This document shows positions 16,835 through 24,390 of a stretch of DNA of 43,576 bases, piece by piece. The translations under genes and the position numbers were made by a program. The stretch comes from Streptomyces sp. CoH27. Its GTDB lineage: Bacteria > Actinomycetota > Actinomycetes > Streptomycetales > Streptomycetaceae. Positions within the stretch are counted from its first letter, which is position 1. Every line of letters begins with the position of its first letter. A model generated the notes under the pieces. The model did not search any database and was not told the origin of the DNA. It was given only the letters and a program-made list of their open reading frames with translations. The stretch lies in contig NZ_JAIQYY010000003.1 of assembly GCF_020181035.1 (NCBI RefSeq), positions 143,881 to 187,456 of the forward strand, in the 5' to 3' direction.

Positions 16835-17502
16835 CCGCACTCCTGCGCTACCAGGCCGACCTGCTGGTGCGCTCCCAGCGCTGGCTGCCGCCGGTGATCC
16901 TGTACGCCGCGTTCCTCGGGATCGGCGTGCAGAGCGGCCAGCCCGTCCTCGACTCGCTCGGCTACACGGCCGCCGGTGTGCTCCCGGTGGCCGCCTGGCT
17001 GGTGCGGATCTGCGTCACCAGCGAGCCGGACGCGGCCCGCGCCTGCGTCGCCGCCGCACGCGGCCCGGCCCGGGCGCACCTCGCCTGTCTGCTGACCGCG
17101 CTGTGCGCGGCGGCCGCGCTCGGCGTGGTGGCGACCGTGGTGGTGACGCTGATCAGCGCCCCGGCGAGCAACGATCACCAGATCCATGTACCCGCGCTCA
17201 AGGCTGGCGCGGCCGGGCTGCCGGCCACGCTCGCGTGCGCGCTGCTCGGCGCGGCCGTCGGCGCGCTCACCAACCGGCCGGTGCTGCGCTCCACCGGCCG
17301 CGCGGTGCCCGCGATGCTGCTGGGCGCGCTGCTCGCGGTGGTGCTCACCGGCTCTCCGGCCGAGGCCGCGGTCAGCGGACTGGTCACCGGTTCGCAGACC
17401 GGCCGGGTCCCGGTGCCGCTGCTGCCGCTGGCCGGGGCGGCCCTGCTCACGGCGGCCGCCTTCGCCGTGGCCGCCCGGCTCACCGCCCGCCGCTCACCCT
17501 GA
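16831..17502 (+). CDS. ABC exporter membrane subunit (partner of the preceding ATPase)
   Basis: A 223-residue very hydrophobic protein with about six predicted transmembrane segments. Clear ones include WLPPVILYAAFLGIGVQSG, GYTAAGVLPVAAWLV, LACLLTALCAAAALGVVATV, AVPAMLLGALLAVVLTG and LLPLAGAALLTAAAFAVAA. No family name is obvious, but its ATGA overlap with the ATPase marks it as the permease of a two-gene exporter. The 3' end overlaps the convergent zinc-ribbon gene by 9 nt. Confidence 0.82.
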   Translation: MTALLRYQADLLVRSQRWLPPVILYAAFLGIGVQSGQPVLDSLGYTAAGVLPVAAWLVRICVTSEPDAARACVAAARGPARAHLACLLTALCAAAALGVVATVVVTLISAPASNDHQIHVPALKAGAAGLPATLACALLGAAVGALTNRPVLRSTGRAVPAMLLGALLAVVLTGSPAEAAVSGLVTGSQTGRVPVPLLPLAGAALLTAAAFAVAARLTARRSP

Positions 17503-17685
17503 GCACGCGGTGCGCTGCGCCTCCTGCCACTCGCACACCGGGCAGAGCGTGATCCCCTTGTACGACTCCGGGTACTCCGTCGGCTCCCGGCACATCACAC
17601 ACGCCGCATACGGCGGCCCGTCCGCCTGCGGGGGTTTCGCCGTCCCGACGATCGTGCAGTACGTCGTATCGTCCTCGTCGCTCAT
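17494..17685 (-). CDS. Small zinc-ribbon protein
   Basis: A 63-residue protein with two Cys-X2-Cys knuckles, ACVMCREP and TLCPVCEWQ, spaced as in a zinc ribbon, and an extra Cys at TYCTIVG and at ACSG near the end. The acidic N-terminus MSDEDDTT and short length are typical of Streptomyces small zinc-ribbon proteins of unknown role. ATG 17685 is preceded by GGGAGC, a reasonable ribosome site. It overlaps the 3' end of the ABC permease gene on the other strand by 9 nt. Confidence 0.75.
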   Translation of the reverse strand: MSDEDDTTYCTIVGTAKPPQADGPPYAACVMCREPTEYPESYKGITLCPVCEWQEAQRTACSG

Positions 17686-17714
17686 GCTCCCAGCGTAGGA
17701 CGACGGTCACCCGG

Positions 17715-18284
17715 CTAGCGGCCGTAGCGGCCGGTGAGGGTGCCGGTGGCCAGTGTGTGGCCTGCCAGGGCCCGCAGGAGGTCGTCCGGGCCGGCGTTCG
17801 CCGTGAGCTTCGGCCGGCTGTCGGCCGCGTACACCGTCAGGACGTAGTGGTGCGGCCGGTCGCCGTGCGGCGGGCACGGGCCGCCGTAGCCCGGCCTGCC
17901 GAAGTCGTTGCGGCCCTCCGTCGCGCCCGGCGGGTGTGCTCCCGCCGACAGGTGTGCGGTGTGTGCGTCGATGTCCCACACCAGCCAGTGCGTGAACGTG
18001 CCGTGCGGGGTGTCGGAGTCCCGCAGCAGCAGGGCCAGGGACGCCGTTCGCGCGGGTACGCCGGAGAAGGCGAGCGGCGGCGAGAGATCCGCTCCGTCGC
18101 AGGTGTGGCGGCGCGGGATCGTGCCGCCCTCGGCGTACGCGGTGCTCGTGACCGTGATGCGGGTGGTGGCCGTCGGGGAGGCGGAGCTGTCCCCCTTGAC
18201 GGCCGCGCCCTGGTCCCCGCCACCGCCCCCGCATGCGGCGACGCCGGCCAGCACGGCCGTCAGGACCGCCAAGCTCTTGCGCAT
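17715..18284 (-). CDS. YbhB/YbcL (PEBP, Raf kinase inhibitor-like) lipoprotein
   Basis: A 189-residue exported protein. The signal peptide MRKSLAVLTAVLAGVAAC has a lipobox with Cys18, followed by a Gly/Ser linker. The phosphatidylethanolamine-binding-protein fold includes IPRRHTCDGADLSPPLAFSG, HWLVWDIDAHTAHL and GYGGPCPPHGDRPHHYVLTV, which form the anion-binding pocket with Asp and His residues. The bacterial YbhB/YbcL family has no firm biochemical role. ATG 18284 lies 10 nt after the SPFH gene stop, so the two are probably one transcript, putting a lipoprotein with a membrane-scaffold protein. Confidence 0.88.
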   Translation of the reverse strand: MRKSLAVLTAVLAGVAACGGGGGDQGAAVKGDSSASPTATTRITVTSTAYAEGGTIPRRHTCDGADLSPPLAFSGVPARTASLALLLRDSDTPHGTFTHWLVWDIDAHTAHLSAGAHPPGATEGRNDFGRPGYGGPCPPHGDRPHHYVLTVYAADSRPKLTANAGPDDLLRALAGHTLATGTLTGRYGR

Positions 18285-18294
18285 GTCCGGCACG

Positions 18295-19371
18295 CTAGCC
18301 GGAACGCGTCTCTCCGTCACCGTCCGGCGCGAGCTGCGGCGTGCCGCCGTCGTCCAGGGCGAGCGGGGGTGACGGGGCGCTGTCGTCCAGTGTGAGCGGG
18401 GGTGACGAGGCACTGTCGTCCAGTGTGAGCGGGGGTGACGAGGCACTGTCGTCCAGCGTGAGCGCAGGCGGTGTGCCGGTGTCGTCCGGTGCGAGCGGGG
18501 GTGGCGGGGCGCTGTCGTCCAGCGTGAGCGGGGGCGCGGCCCTGTCCGGCGCCTGCTGCGGGCTGCCGCCGTTCGGTGGCTGCTGGTGAGTGCCGCCGTT
18601 CGGGGTCTGCTGCGGATTGCCCCGTTCCAGGAAGTGCAGCAGCTCCACCGGGATCGGCAGGACCAGCGTGGAGTTCTTCTCGGCCGACACCGCCATGACC
18701 GTCTGGAGCAGCCGCAGCTGGAGCGCGGCGGGCGTGTCGGCCATCTGCTGGGCGGCCTCGGCGAGCTTCTTGGAGGCCTGGAACTCGGCGTCGGCGTTGA
18801 TGATCCGGGCCCGGCGTTCCCGGTCGGCCTCGGCCTGGCGGGCCATGGAGCGCTTCATGGTGTCCGGCAGGGACACGTCCTTGATCTCGACCCGGTCGAC
18901 CTGGATGCCCCAGCCGACGGCCGGGCTGTCGATCATCAGCTCCAGGCCCTGGTTGAGCTTCTCGCGGTTGGACAGCAGATCGTCCAGGTCGCTCTTGCCG
19001 ATGATCGACCGCAGCGACGTCTGGGCCATCTGCGACACCGCGAACTTGTAGTCCTCGACCTTCACCAGGGCGCTCTCCGCGTCGATCACCTTGAAGTAGA
19101 CGACGGCGTCCACACGGACGGTGACGTTGTCCCGGGTGATGCCCTCCTGGGCCGGGATCGGCATCGTGACGATCTGCATGTTGACCTTCTGCAGCCGGTC
19201 CACGAAGGGGATGATCAGTGTGAAGCCCGGCGACCGTGGGTCTCCGGCGACGCGCCCGAGCCGGAAGAGCACGCCCCGTTCGTACTGTTTGACGATCCGT
19301 GCCGCCATCGCCAGATAGATCACACCGGCGGATCCCGCCGCCGCGATGGCGCCCAGCAACTCCGAGAGCAT
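18295..19371 (-). CDS. SPFH/band 7 (slipin-type stomatin) membrane protein with repetitive tail
   Basis: A 358-residue protein. An N-terminal membrane anchor (ELLGAIAAAGSAGVIYLAMA) precedes the SPFH domain at about residues 28-200: KQYERGVLFRLGRVAG, then PFVDRLQKVNMQI and NVTVRVDAVVYFKVID. VGWGIQVDRVEIKDVSLP and a coiled coil rich in Arg/Ala/Glu (to about 235) follow, as in slipins. The tail is unusual: PNGG/PQQ repeats at about 255-277, then seven 11-residue units of the PPLTLDDSAS type (279-355), rich in Asp and Pro. SPFH proteins oligomerise and organise membrane microdomains. ATG 19371 has a strong GAGGAGGT ribosome site. It precedes the YbhB gene in an operon. Confidence 0.92.
   Translation of the reverse strand: MLSELLGAIAAAGSAGVIYLAMAARIVKQYERGVLFRLGRVAGDPRSPGFTLIIPFVDRLQKVNMQIVTMPIPAQEGITRDNVTVRVDAVVYFKVIDAESALVKVEDYKFAVSQMAQTSLRSIIGKSDLDDLLSNREKLNQGLELMIDSPAVGWGIQVDRVEIKDVSLPDTMKRSMARQAEADRERRARIINADAEFQASKKLAEAAQQMADTPAALQLRLLQTVMAVSAEKNSTLVLPIPVELLHFLERGNPQQTPNGGTHQQPPNGGSPQQAPDRAAPPLTLDDSAPPPPLAPDDTGTPPALTLDDSASSPPLTLDDSASSPPLTLDDSAPSPPLALDDGGTPQLAPDGDGETRSG
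18307..18537. repeat. 33-bp minisatellite within the SPFH gene
   Basis: Seven in-frame 33-bp units encode PPLTLDDSAS-like repeats of 11 residues. The three central units are nearly identical at DNA level (core GTCCAGTGTGAGCGGGGGTG on the plus strand) and the outer ones diverged, as expected for slippage-driven expansion. Confidence 0.9.
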
Positions 19372-19465
19372 GGTGACCTCCTCACGGAGAGGTCCGCTTT
19401 TGTCCCCTTCCTGTAACCATAGGCCGGTCCGGCCGGTCTGCCGAGGGGCGCGGGCGGACCGGGCC

Positions 19466-19491
19466 GGGGTGCCGAGGGGCGTCGGCACCCC
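19466..19491 (-). terminator. Hairpin after the SulP gene
   Basis: GGGGTGCCGA, loop GGGGCG, TCGGCACCCC: a perfect 10-bp stem about 20 nt past the SulP stop on its strand. It separates the carbonic anhydrase-SulP operon from the SPFH gene promoter. Confidence 0.7.
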
Positions 19492-19510
19492 GCCCCGGAG
19501 ACAGGGGCCG

Positions 19511-21016
19511 TCAGGCGGCCTGTGCCGTGACCTTCACCGGATCCGTCCCGGCCGCGCTGTGGCGTTCGGCCCAGTTCTCCAGGGCCGTGCGGCAGGCGTG
19601 GTCCAGGTGGTGCAGGCCGGTCAGGTCGAGGCGGACCGGGCGGTCCTGCGGGAGGGACTCCAGGCTGTCGAGGATCTTCGGCAGGCGCAGGAAGGTCGCG
19701 TTGCCCGAGAGGTATGCGTCGACCGGACCCGCCCCCTTGTCGATGACCTCCAGCTTGACGTGCGAGGCCTCCCAGGCCGTCTTGACCACCGCGAGCGCCA
19801 GGCCGATCAGCACGCCCTCGAACATGCTGACCGCCACGATCGAGACGGCCGTCACGGCCAGGATCAGCGCCTCGCCCCGGTGCTCGCGCCACAGCCCCGC
19901 GAGCGCCCGGACCGGCACCAGCTTGGCGCCCGAGTGGATCAGGACGCCCGCCAGCGCCGGGATGGGGATGTAGGCCAGCACATCGGGCAGCAGCGCGGCG
20001 AACAGCAGCAGCCACACGCCGTGCAGGATCCGGGAGGCCTTCGTACGGGCGCCCGCCTGGACGTTGGCCGCGCTGCGCACGATCACCGCGGTCATCGGCA
20101 GGGCGCCCAGCAGCCCGCACACCGCGTTGCCGGTGCCCTGGGCGACGAGCTCCCTGTCGTACTCGGTGCGCGGCCCGGGGTGCAGCCGGTCCACGGCCGC
20201 CGCGCTGAACAGCGACTCGGCGGACGCGATCAGCGTGAAGGCGACGACCGTGCCGAGCACCCCGACCCCCGCCAGCTCGGCGAAGGCGCTCAGCGGAGGC
20301 GGCTGGACGGCGCCGAGCAGGCCCTGCACCTCGACGGTGGCCACCCGCAGGTCCAGCGCGAACGCGGCCAGGGTGGCCAGACCGACCGCGGCCAGCGGGC
20401 CGGGGAGCGTGCGCACCTTCGCCGGGGCGTGCTTCCACAGCAGCAGGACCGCGATCGTGCCCGCGGCCACGGCGAGCGAGGACAGGGCCGTACCGTCGCC
20501 CAGGGCGTCCCAGAACGCCCCGGGCAGCCCGGCGATCTTGCCCAGGCCCGAGTCGGGGGCCTTGGCCGCGAGCGCCGGATACAGCTGCCCGGCGACCAGG
20601 ACCAGGCCGATTCCGGCCAGCATGCCCTCGACGACGGAGACCGAGATGGCGCGGAAGTAGCGGCCGAGCCTCAGCAGGCCCATGGCCACCTGGATCACTC
20701 CGGAGGCGAGCACGATCACGCCGAGGACCGGCAGGCCGTACTCCTTGACCGCCTCGAAGACGAGCACGGTCATGCCGGCGGCCGGCCCCGACACCTGCAG
20801 GCTGCTGCCGCGCATCAGCCCGGTGACGAGGCCGCCCACGATGCCGGTGACCAGGCCGAGCTCGGCCGGGACCCCGGAGGCGACGGCCACGCCGACGCAC
20901 AGCGGCAGCGCGACCAGGAAGACGACGAGAGAGGCGGCGAAGTCCTGCCGCGCGTACGGGAAACGGGATATGAACGGGTTGCTGTTGGTCTTCTTGCTGG
21001 TGTTCTCGCTGGTCAT
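19511..21016 (-). CDS. SulP family anion transporter with STAS domain
   Basis: A 501-residue polytopic transporter. The N-terminal SulP core contains the family features DFAASLVVFLVALPLCVGVA, GLMRGSSLQVSGPAAGMTV and ELVAQGTGNAVCGLLGALPM. A C-terminal STAS domain (about residues 400-495) ends with RLDLTGLHHLDHACRTALEN. SulP proteins move sulfate, bicarbonate or other anions by Na+ or H+ coupling or exchange. Because the carbonic anhydrase gene precedes it by 7 nt on the same strand, bicarbonate is the most likely substrate here; that is inference from context. ATG 21016 is the start that keeps the normal short N-terminus. A terminator-like hairpin follows the stop. Confidence 0.93.
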   Translation of the reverse strand: MTSENTSKKTNSNPFISRFPYARQDFAASLVVFLVALPLCVGVAVASGVPAELGLVTGIVGGLVTGLMRGSSLQVSGPAAGMTVLVFEAVKEYGLPVLGVIVLASGVIQVAMGLLRLGRYFRAISVSVVEGMLAGIGLVLVAGQLYPALAAKAPDSGLGKIAGLPGAFWDALGDGTALSSLAVAAGTIAVLLLWKHAPAKVRTLPGPLAAVGLATLAAFALDLRVATVEVQGLLGAVQPPPLSAFAELAGVGVLGTVVAFTLIASAESLFSAAAVDRLHPGPRTEYDRELVAQGTGNAVCGLLGALPMTAVIVRSAANVQAGARTKASRILHGVWLLLFAALLPDVLAYIPIPALAGVLIHSGAKLVPVRALAGLWREHRGEALILAVTAVSIVAVSMFEGVLIGLALAVVKTAWEASHVKLEVIDKGAGPVDAYLSGNATFLRLPKILDSLESLPQDRPVRLDLTGLHHLDHACRTALENWAERHSAAGTDPVKVTAQAA

Positions 21017-21023
21017 CGCGCGC

Positions 21024-21602
21024 TCACAGGGACTCGAAGGTGTCGGTCTGCGGGCGGTGCGCCCGTACGGCGCCGGTGTGCACCTCGTAGTACCAGGCAT
21101 GCAGGCCGAGTTGACCCTCCGCCAGCTTCCGCGCCACGCACGGGTACGAGCGCAGCCGCAGCAGCTGGGTCAGGACGTGCGCCTGCACGCCCATGGCGAC
21201 CTCCGGGTCCTCGGCCTGGCCGGCCGGGCGGGGGGTGGCGTGCGCGAGCCAGTCGCGCACGGCCGGTACGGCGGTCAGGTCGTCGCCGCGCACCAGCGCG
21301 CCGACGGCCCCGCAGTGCGAGTGGCCGCAGACGACGATGTCGCGGACGCCGAGCACCTCCACGGCGTACTCGATGGTCGCGGCCTCGCTGGTCGGGTGCT
21401 GCGAGGTGTGGGGCGGGACGATGTTGCCCGCGGTGCGCAGCTCGAAGAGCTGGCCGGGGCGGGCGCCCGTGATCAGGGCCGGGACGACCCGGGAATCGGA
21501 GCAGGTGATGAACAGGACCTGCGGGGACTGGCCTTCGGCGAGCCTGGCGAACTCCTCAGGTCGCTGTCCGAAGGTACGGGCGTTGTCGATGAGGGGCTGC
21601 AT
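21024..21602 (-). CDS. Beta-class carbonic anhydrase
   Basis: A 192-residue zinc enzyme that interconverts CO2 and bicarbonate. The zinc ligands are visible in FITCSDSRVVP (Cys, with the catalytic Asp-Arg dyad) and VVCGHSHCGAVGAL (His and Cys). FELRTAGNIVPP and GVQAHVLTQLLRLRS are also typical. ATG 21602 is supported by AGGAGG at the complement of 21613-21618; an in-frame GTG further upstream would leave that site inside the gene. It is the first gene of an operon with the SulP transporter, an arrangement known from bicarbonate uptake or pH-balance systems. Confidence 0.95.
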   Translation of the reverse strand: MQPLIDNARTFGQRPEEFARLAEGQSPQVLFITCSDSRVVPALITGARPGQLFELRTAGNIVPPHTSQHPTSEAATIEYAVEVLGVRDIVVCGHSHCGAVGALVRGDDLTAVPAVRDWLAHATPRPAGQAEDPEVAMGVQAHVLTQLLRLRSYPCVARKLAEGQLGLHAWYYEVHTGAVRAHRPQTDTFESL

Positions 21603-21701
21603 GTGTATGGGTTCCTCCTGGCGCGCCTGCACGGACGCGTCGGTGTTGAACGGGGGATGTGGGGGAAAGGGCCCGGTGACCGGGCCGGCTCTGGCCGGCT
21701 G

Positions 21702-22097
21702 TCAGCAGCGGAAGACCTGAAGTGCCGCCGGGGTGTGGGCTCTGGGGGGTCTCGGGGCGCGCGGCTCGACGGCGCCGGGGGTGCCCGGCGTGTCGGCGCC
21801 GGCGGCCCGGCCGGCTATGAGCGGGTCCTCCTGCGCGCAGCAGGAGGTCGAGCAGCGCTGTCTGTCGCGCAGATGCGGGACGCCCACGGCGTCGCCCGCG
21901 CAGCCCGGAACGCCGAGCGAGCTCACCCGGTCGCGTGCCGGCTTGGCGGGGGAGGTGATTCCGGTCCCGGCTTTGGCCTTTGCGTCACTGAGCGTGTGCG
22001 CGGTCGCGAAGGGCCCGGTGGGTGCGAAGAACAGCGCGGCGAGCAGGGCGGCGGTGAAGAGGGCGCATACGGTCCGGGCCTTCGTACCTCGGAACAT
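21702..22097 (-). CDS. Small Cys-containing secreted protein, function unknown
   Basis: A 131-residue protein with a good signal peptide (TVCALFTAALLAALFFAPTGP, cleavage predicted after ATA near residue 33). The mature part has five Cys: VPGCAG, RCSTSCCAQE (three) and the very last residue (QVFRC). The tail is Pro/Arg/Ala-rich. I do not recognise the family. Evidence that it is real: a GGAAGGGGGG ribosome site before ATG 22097, the signal peptide, and Cys spacing that would be unlikely in a chance frame. It lies 100 nt upstream of the carbonic anhydrase gene on the same strand, with a hairpin and direct repeats in its promoter region. Confidence 0.6.
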   Translation of the reverse strand: MFRGTKARTVCALFTAALLAALFFAPTGPFATAHTLSDAKAKAGTGITSPAKPARDRVSSLGVPGCAGDAVGVPHLRDRQRCSTSCCAQEDPLIAGRAAGADTPGTPGAVEPRAPRPPRAHTPAALQVFRC

Positions 22098-22142
22098 GCG
22101 CCCCCCTTCCGGAAGTTCACGCCTCTTGCTCGCGCCAAGCAT

Positions 22143-22160
22143 TGGTCAATGGATGGTCAA
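22143..22160. promoter_or_regulatory. Direct repeat TGGTCAA-N4-TGGTCAA upstream of the secreted-protein gene
   Basis: Two copies of TGGTCAA 11 bp apart (22143-22149 and 22154-22160), about 45 nt upstream of ATG 22097. Read on the coding strand they are TTGACCA, so one may serve as a -35 and the pair as an operator. The binding protein is unknown. Confidence 0.35.
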
Positions 22161-22169
22161 GAAACACAG

Positions 22170-22197
22170 TAACCCTGCAAAGTCCTTTGCAGGGTTA
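22170..22197. terminator. 28-bp near-perfect palindrome downstream of zapE
   Basis: TAACCCTGCAAAG, centre TC, CTTTGCAGGGTTA: 13-bp arms. It folds as a 12-bp stem with a GTCC loop. It lies 65 nt after the zapE stop and before the next gene's promoter, so a terminator is most likely; an operator is possible given its AT-rich, fully symmetric ends. Confidence 0.65.
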
Positions 22198-22262
22198 ACT
22201 GCGCGTTACGCGCGCAAGAGAGCGTGAAAAGTGCCGGTCGCGTGGCGTGATCTGGCTCTTGA

Positions 22263-23366
22263 CTAGGAGCCGACGAGCCCCTTGGCGTCGCGGGCCAGGG
22301 CGGTGAGCCGGGAGATCGCGCGGAAGTACTTCTTGCGGTAGCCGCCGTTCAGCATCTCCTCGCTGAACAGCTTGTCGAAGGGCAGGCCCGAGGCCAGCAC
22401 CGGGACCTCGCGGTCGTAGAGCCGGTCCGCGAGCACCACGAGCCGCAGCGCCGTCGACTGGTCCGGCACCGGCTGCACACCGGTCAGGCACACGGCCGTG
22501 ACCTCGTCGGTCAGCGCGCCGTACCGGCTCGGGTGGACCCGGGCCAGGTGCTCCAGGAGGTGTGGGAAGTCGTCCAGCGAGGCGCCCTCGGTGGCGTACG
22601 CCGCCTTCGTCACCTGTTCGTCGGTGAACGGCTGGGGGGCCTCGGGCAGCCCGCGGTGCCGGTAGTCCTCGCCGTCGATGCGCAGGGTGCGGAAGTGTGC
22701 CGACAGCCCCTGTATCTCGCGCAGGAAGTCGGCGGCCGCGAACCGGCCCTCGCCGAGCTTGCCGGGCAGCGTGTTGGAGGTGGCGGCGAGCGCGACGCCC
22801 GCGTCGACCAGCTTGCCGAGCAGGGTCGACACCAGCACCGTGTCGCCCGGGTCGTCCAGCTCGAACTCGTCGATGCACAGCAGGCTGTGGCCGGAGAGGG
22901 TCTGCACCGTCTGCTGGAAGCCGAGGGCGCCGACCAGGTTCGTCAGCTCCACGAACGTGCCGAACGCCTTGCGGGACGGCTCGGCGGGCGTCGCGTGCCA
23001 CAGGGAGGCGAGCAGATGGGTCTTGCCGACGCCGTAGCCGCCGTCCAGGTAGACCCCGCGCGGGCCGGCCGGGGTCTTGGGCGCCTTGGCCCTGCCGAAG
23101 CCGAAGAAGCCGCGCTTGCCGGCGCCGGAGGCGTGCGCCCCGCCGAGCCCGGCCGCGAAGCCCTCCAGCACCTTCACCGCCTCGGTCTGGCTGGGCTGGT
23201 TCGGGTCCGGGATGTACGTCGAGAAGCGGACCGAGTCGAAGCGTGGCGGCGGCACCATCTCGGCGACCAGCCGGTCCGCGGGGACGCGCGGCTCGCGAGC
23301 GCACAGGGAGAGGGGGCCCACATCGGTCACGGGGCTGGAACCGGGGGCGGCGGTGGAGGACGACAC
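22263..23366 (-). CDS. zapE: ZapE/AFG1-like cell division ATPase
   Basis: A 367-residue P-loop ATPase. Walker A is YLDGGYGVGKTHLLASLW (about residues 107-124), Walker B is LLCIDEFELDDPGD, and sensor-like VALAATSNTLPGKLGEGRF follows. RFSTYIPDPNQPSQTEAVKVL near the N-terminus and LPFDKLFSEEMLNGGYRKKYFR at the end are typical of the actinobacterial branch. In E. coli ZapE associates with the Z-ring; the role in Streptomyces is not established. GTG 23366 is preferred: an ATG at 23405 would overlap the start of the divergent gene. TAGCAT ends 8 nt upstream on this strand, so the mRNA may be leaderless. Confidence 0.9.
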   Translation of the reverse strand: MSSSTAAPGSSPVTDVGPLSLCAREPRVPADRLVAEMVPPPRFDSVRFSTYIPDPNQPSQTEAVKVLEGFAAGLGGAHASGAGKRGFFGFGRAKAPKTPAGPRGVYLDGGYGVGKTHLLASLWHATPAEPSRKAFGTFVELTNLVGALGFQQTVQTLSGHSLLCIDEFELDDPGDTVLVSTLLGKLVDAGVALAATSNTLPGKLGEGRFAAADFLREIQGLSAHFRTLRIDGEDYRHRGLPEAPQPFTDEQVTKAAYATEGASLDDFPHLLEHLARVHPSRYGALTDEVTAVCLTGVQPVPDQSTALRLVVLADRLYDREVPVLASGLPFDKLFSEEMLNGGYRKKYFRAISRLTALARDAKGLVGS

Positions 23367-23403
23367 GGTTACCCATGCTAAGCGCCGTGTCACACTGCAC
23401 GAC

Positions 23404-24243
23404 ATGCGACGCCTGTTCCCTGTGACCTACGAAACAGCAGCCCAGGCCCCCGGGGCCGGTGGTGGAGGAGCGGGGGGTGAGGGCAGCGGGGGGCCTGGCG
23501 GGGCGTTCGCCGACCGGGAGTGGGATCTGGCCGAGCTGGCCGCCGCCTACGCCTACCCCGAGCCCGGGCCGGGGGAGCCGCAGCCGTGGCTGCGGGCCAA
23601 CATGGTCTCCACCCTGGACGGCGCCGCCCAGCACGACGGTCGCTCGCAGCCCATCTCCTGCGCCGCCGACATGCGTATCTTCGGCACGCTGCGGGCATTG
23701 GCGGACGTCGTCGTGGTGGGCGCGGAAACGGTACGCCAGGAGGGGTACCGCCCTGCACGCGCGCGTGCCGAGTTCGCCGCCGCCCGCGAGGCCGCCGGAC
23801 AGGGTCCCGCACCGGCGATCGCGGTCGTCACCGCGAGTCTGGACCTGGACTTCTCGCTCCCGCTGTTCACCTCGCCCCTGGTGCCCACGCTGATCCTGAC
23901 CGGAGCCGGGGCCGCCCCGGACCGCGTCGCCGCCGCCGAGCGGGCCGGCGCCCGGGTGGTGGTCGCGGGGGACGGTCTGGGCATCGACCCGGCCCGCGCG
24001 GTGCGCGCCCTCGCCGGGCTCGGCCACACCCGGCTGCTCACCGAGGGCGGACCCCGGCTGCTCGGCCAGCTGATCGCCGCGGAGGTGCTGGACGAGATGT
24101 GCCTGACCCTCTCGCCCATGCTCACGGCGGGCACCGCGCAGCGCATCGCCGGGGGTCCCACGGTCGCCGTACCGCGCCGCTTCGAACTCGTGTCCCTCCT
24201 TGAGGAGGCCGGATTTCTGTTCGGCCGTTACGGTCGGTCCTGA
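23404..24243 (+). CDS. Pyrimidine reductase family protein (RibD C-terminal/DHFR fold)
   Basis: A 279-residue protein. A Gly-rich N-terminal stretch (residues 17-35) precedes the RibD_C fold: WLRANMVSTLDGAAQHDGRS, then ALADVVVVGAETVRQEGY, HTRLLTEGGPRLLGQLIAA and DEMCLTLSPMLTAG. These motifs bind NADPH and substrate in 5-amino-6-ribosylaminouracil reductase. The family also includes stand-alone reductases of unknown substrate, and no riboflavin gene is nearby, so the specific reaction is open. No Shine-Dalgarno precedes the ATG; it is divergent from zapE with only 37 nt between the chosen starts. Confidence 0.88.
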   Translation: MRRLFPVTYETAAQAPGAGGGGAGGEGSGGPGGAFADREWDLAELAAAYAYPEPGPGEPQPWLRANMVSTLDGAAQHDGRSQPISCAADMRIFGTLRALADVVVVGAETVRQEGYRPARARAEFAAAREAAGQGPAPAIAVVTASLDLDFSLPLFTSPLVPTLILTGAGAAPDRVAAAERAGARVVVAGDGLGIDPARAVRALAGLGHTRLLTEGGPRLLGQLIAAEVLDEMCLTLSPMLTAGTAQRIAGGPTVAVPRRFELVSLLEEAGFLFGRYGRS

Positions 24244-24390
24244 AAACACGGTCGGTCCCGAAAACAGCGGAATCTGCCGTTCCGTTTAGCTTCCGAGGGG
24301 CAGACTTAGTCCGGCAGAACCCGTGCCGTCACGGGGCAGGATGGTTTCCGCAGCGGCCTTGTCGGGCCCACGGAGGAGAAGAGGCGTTTG

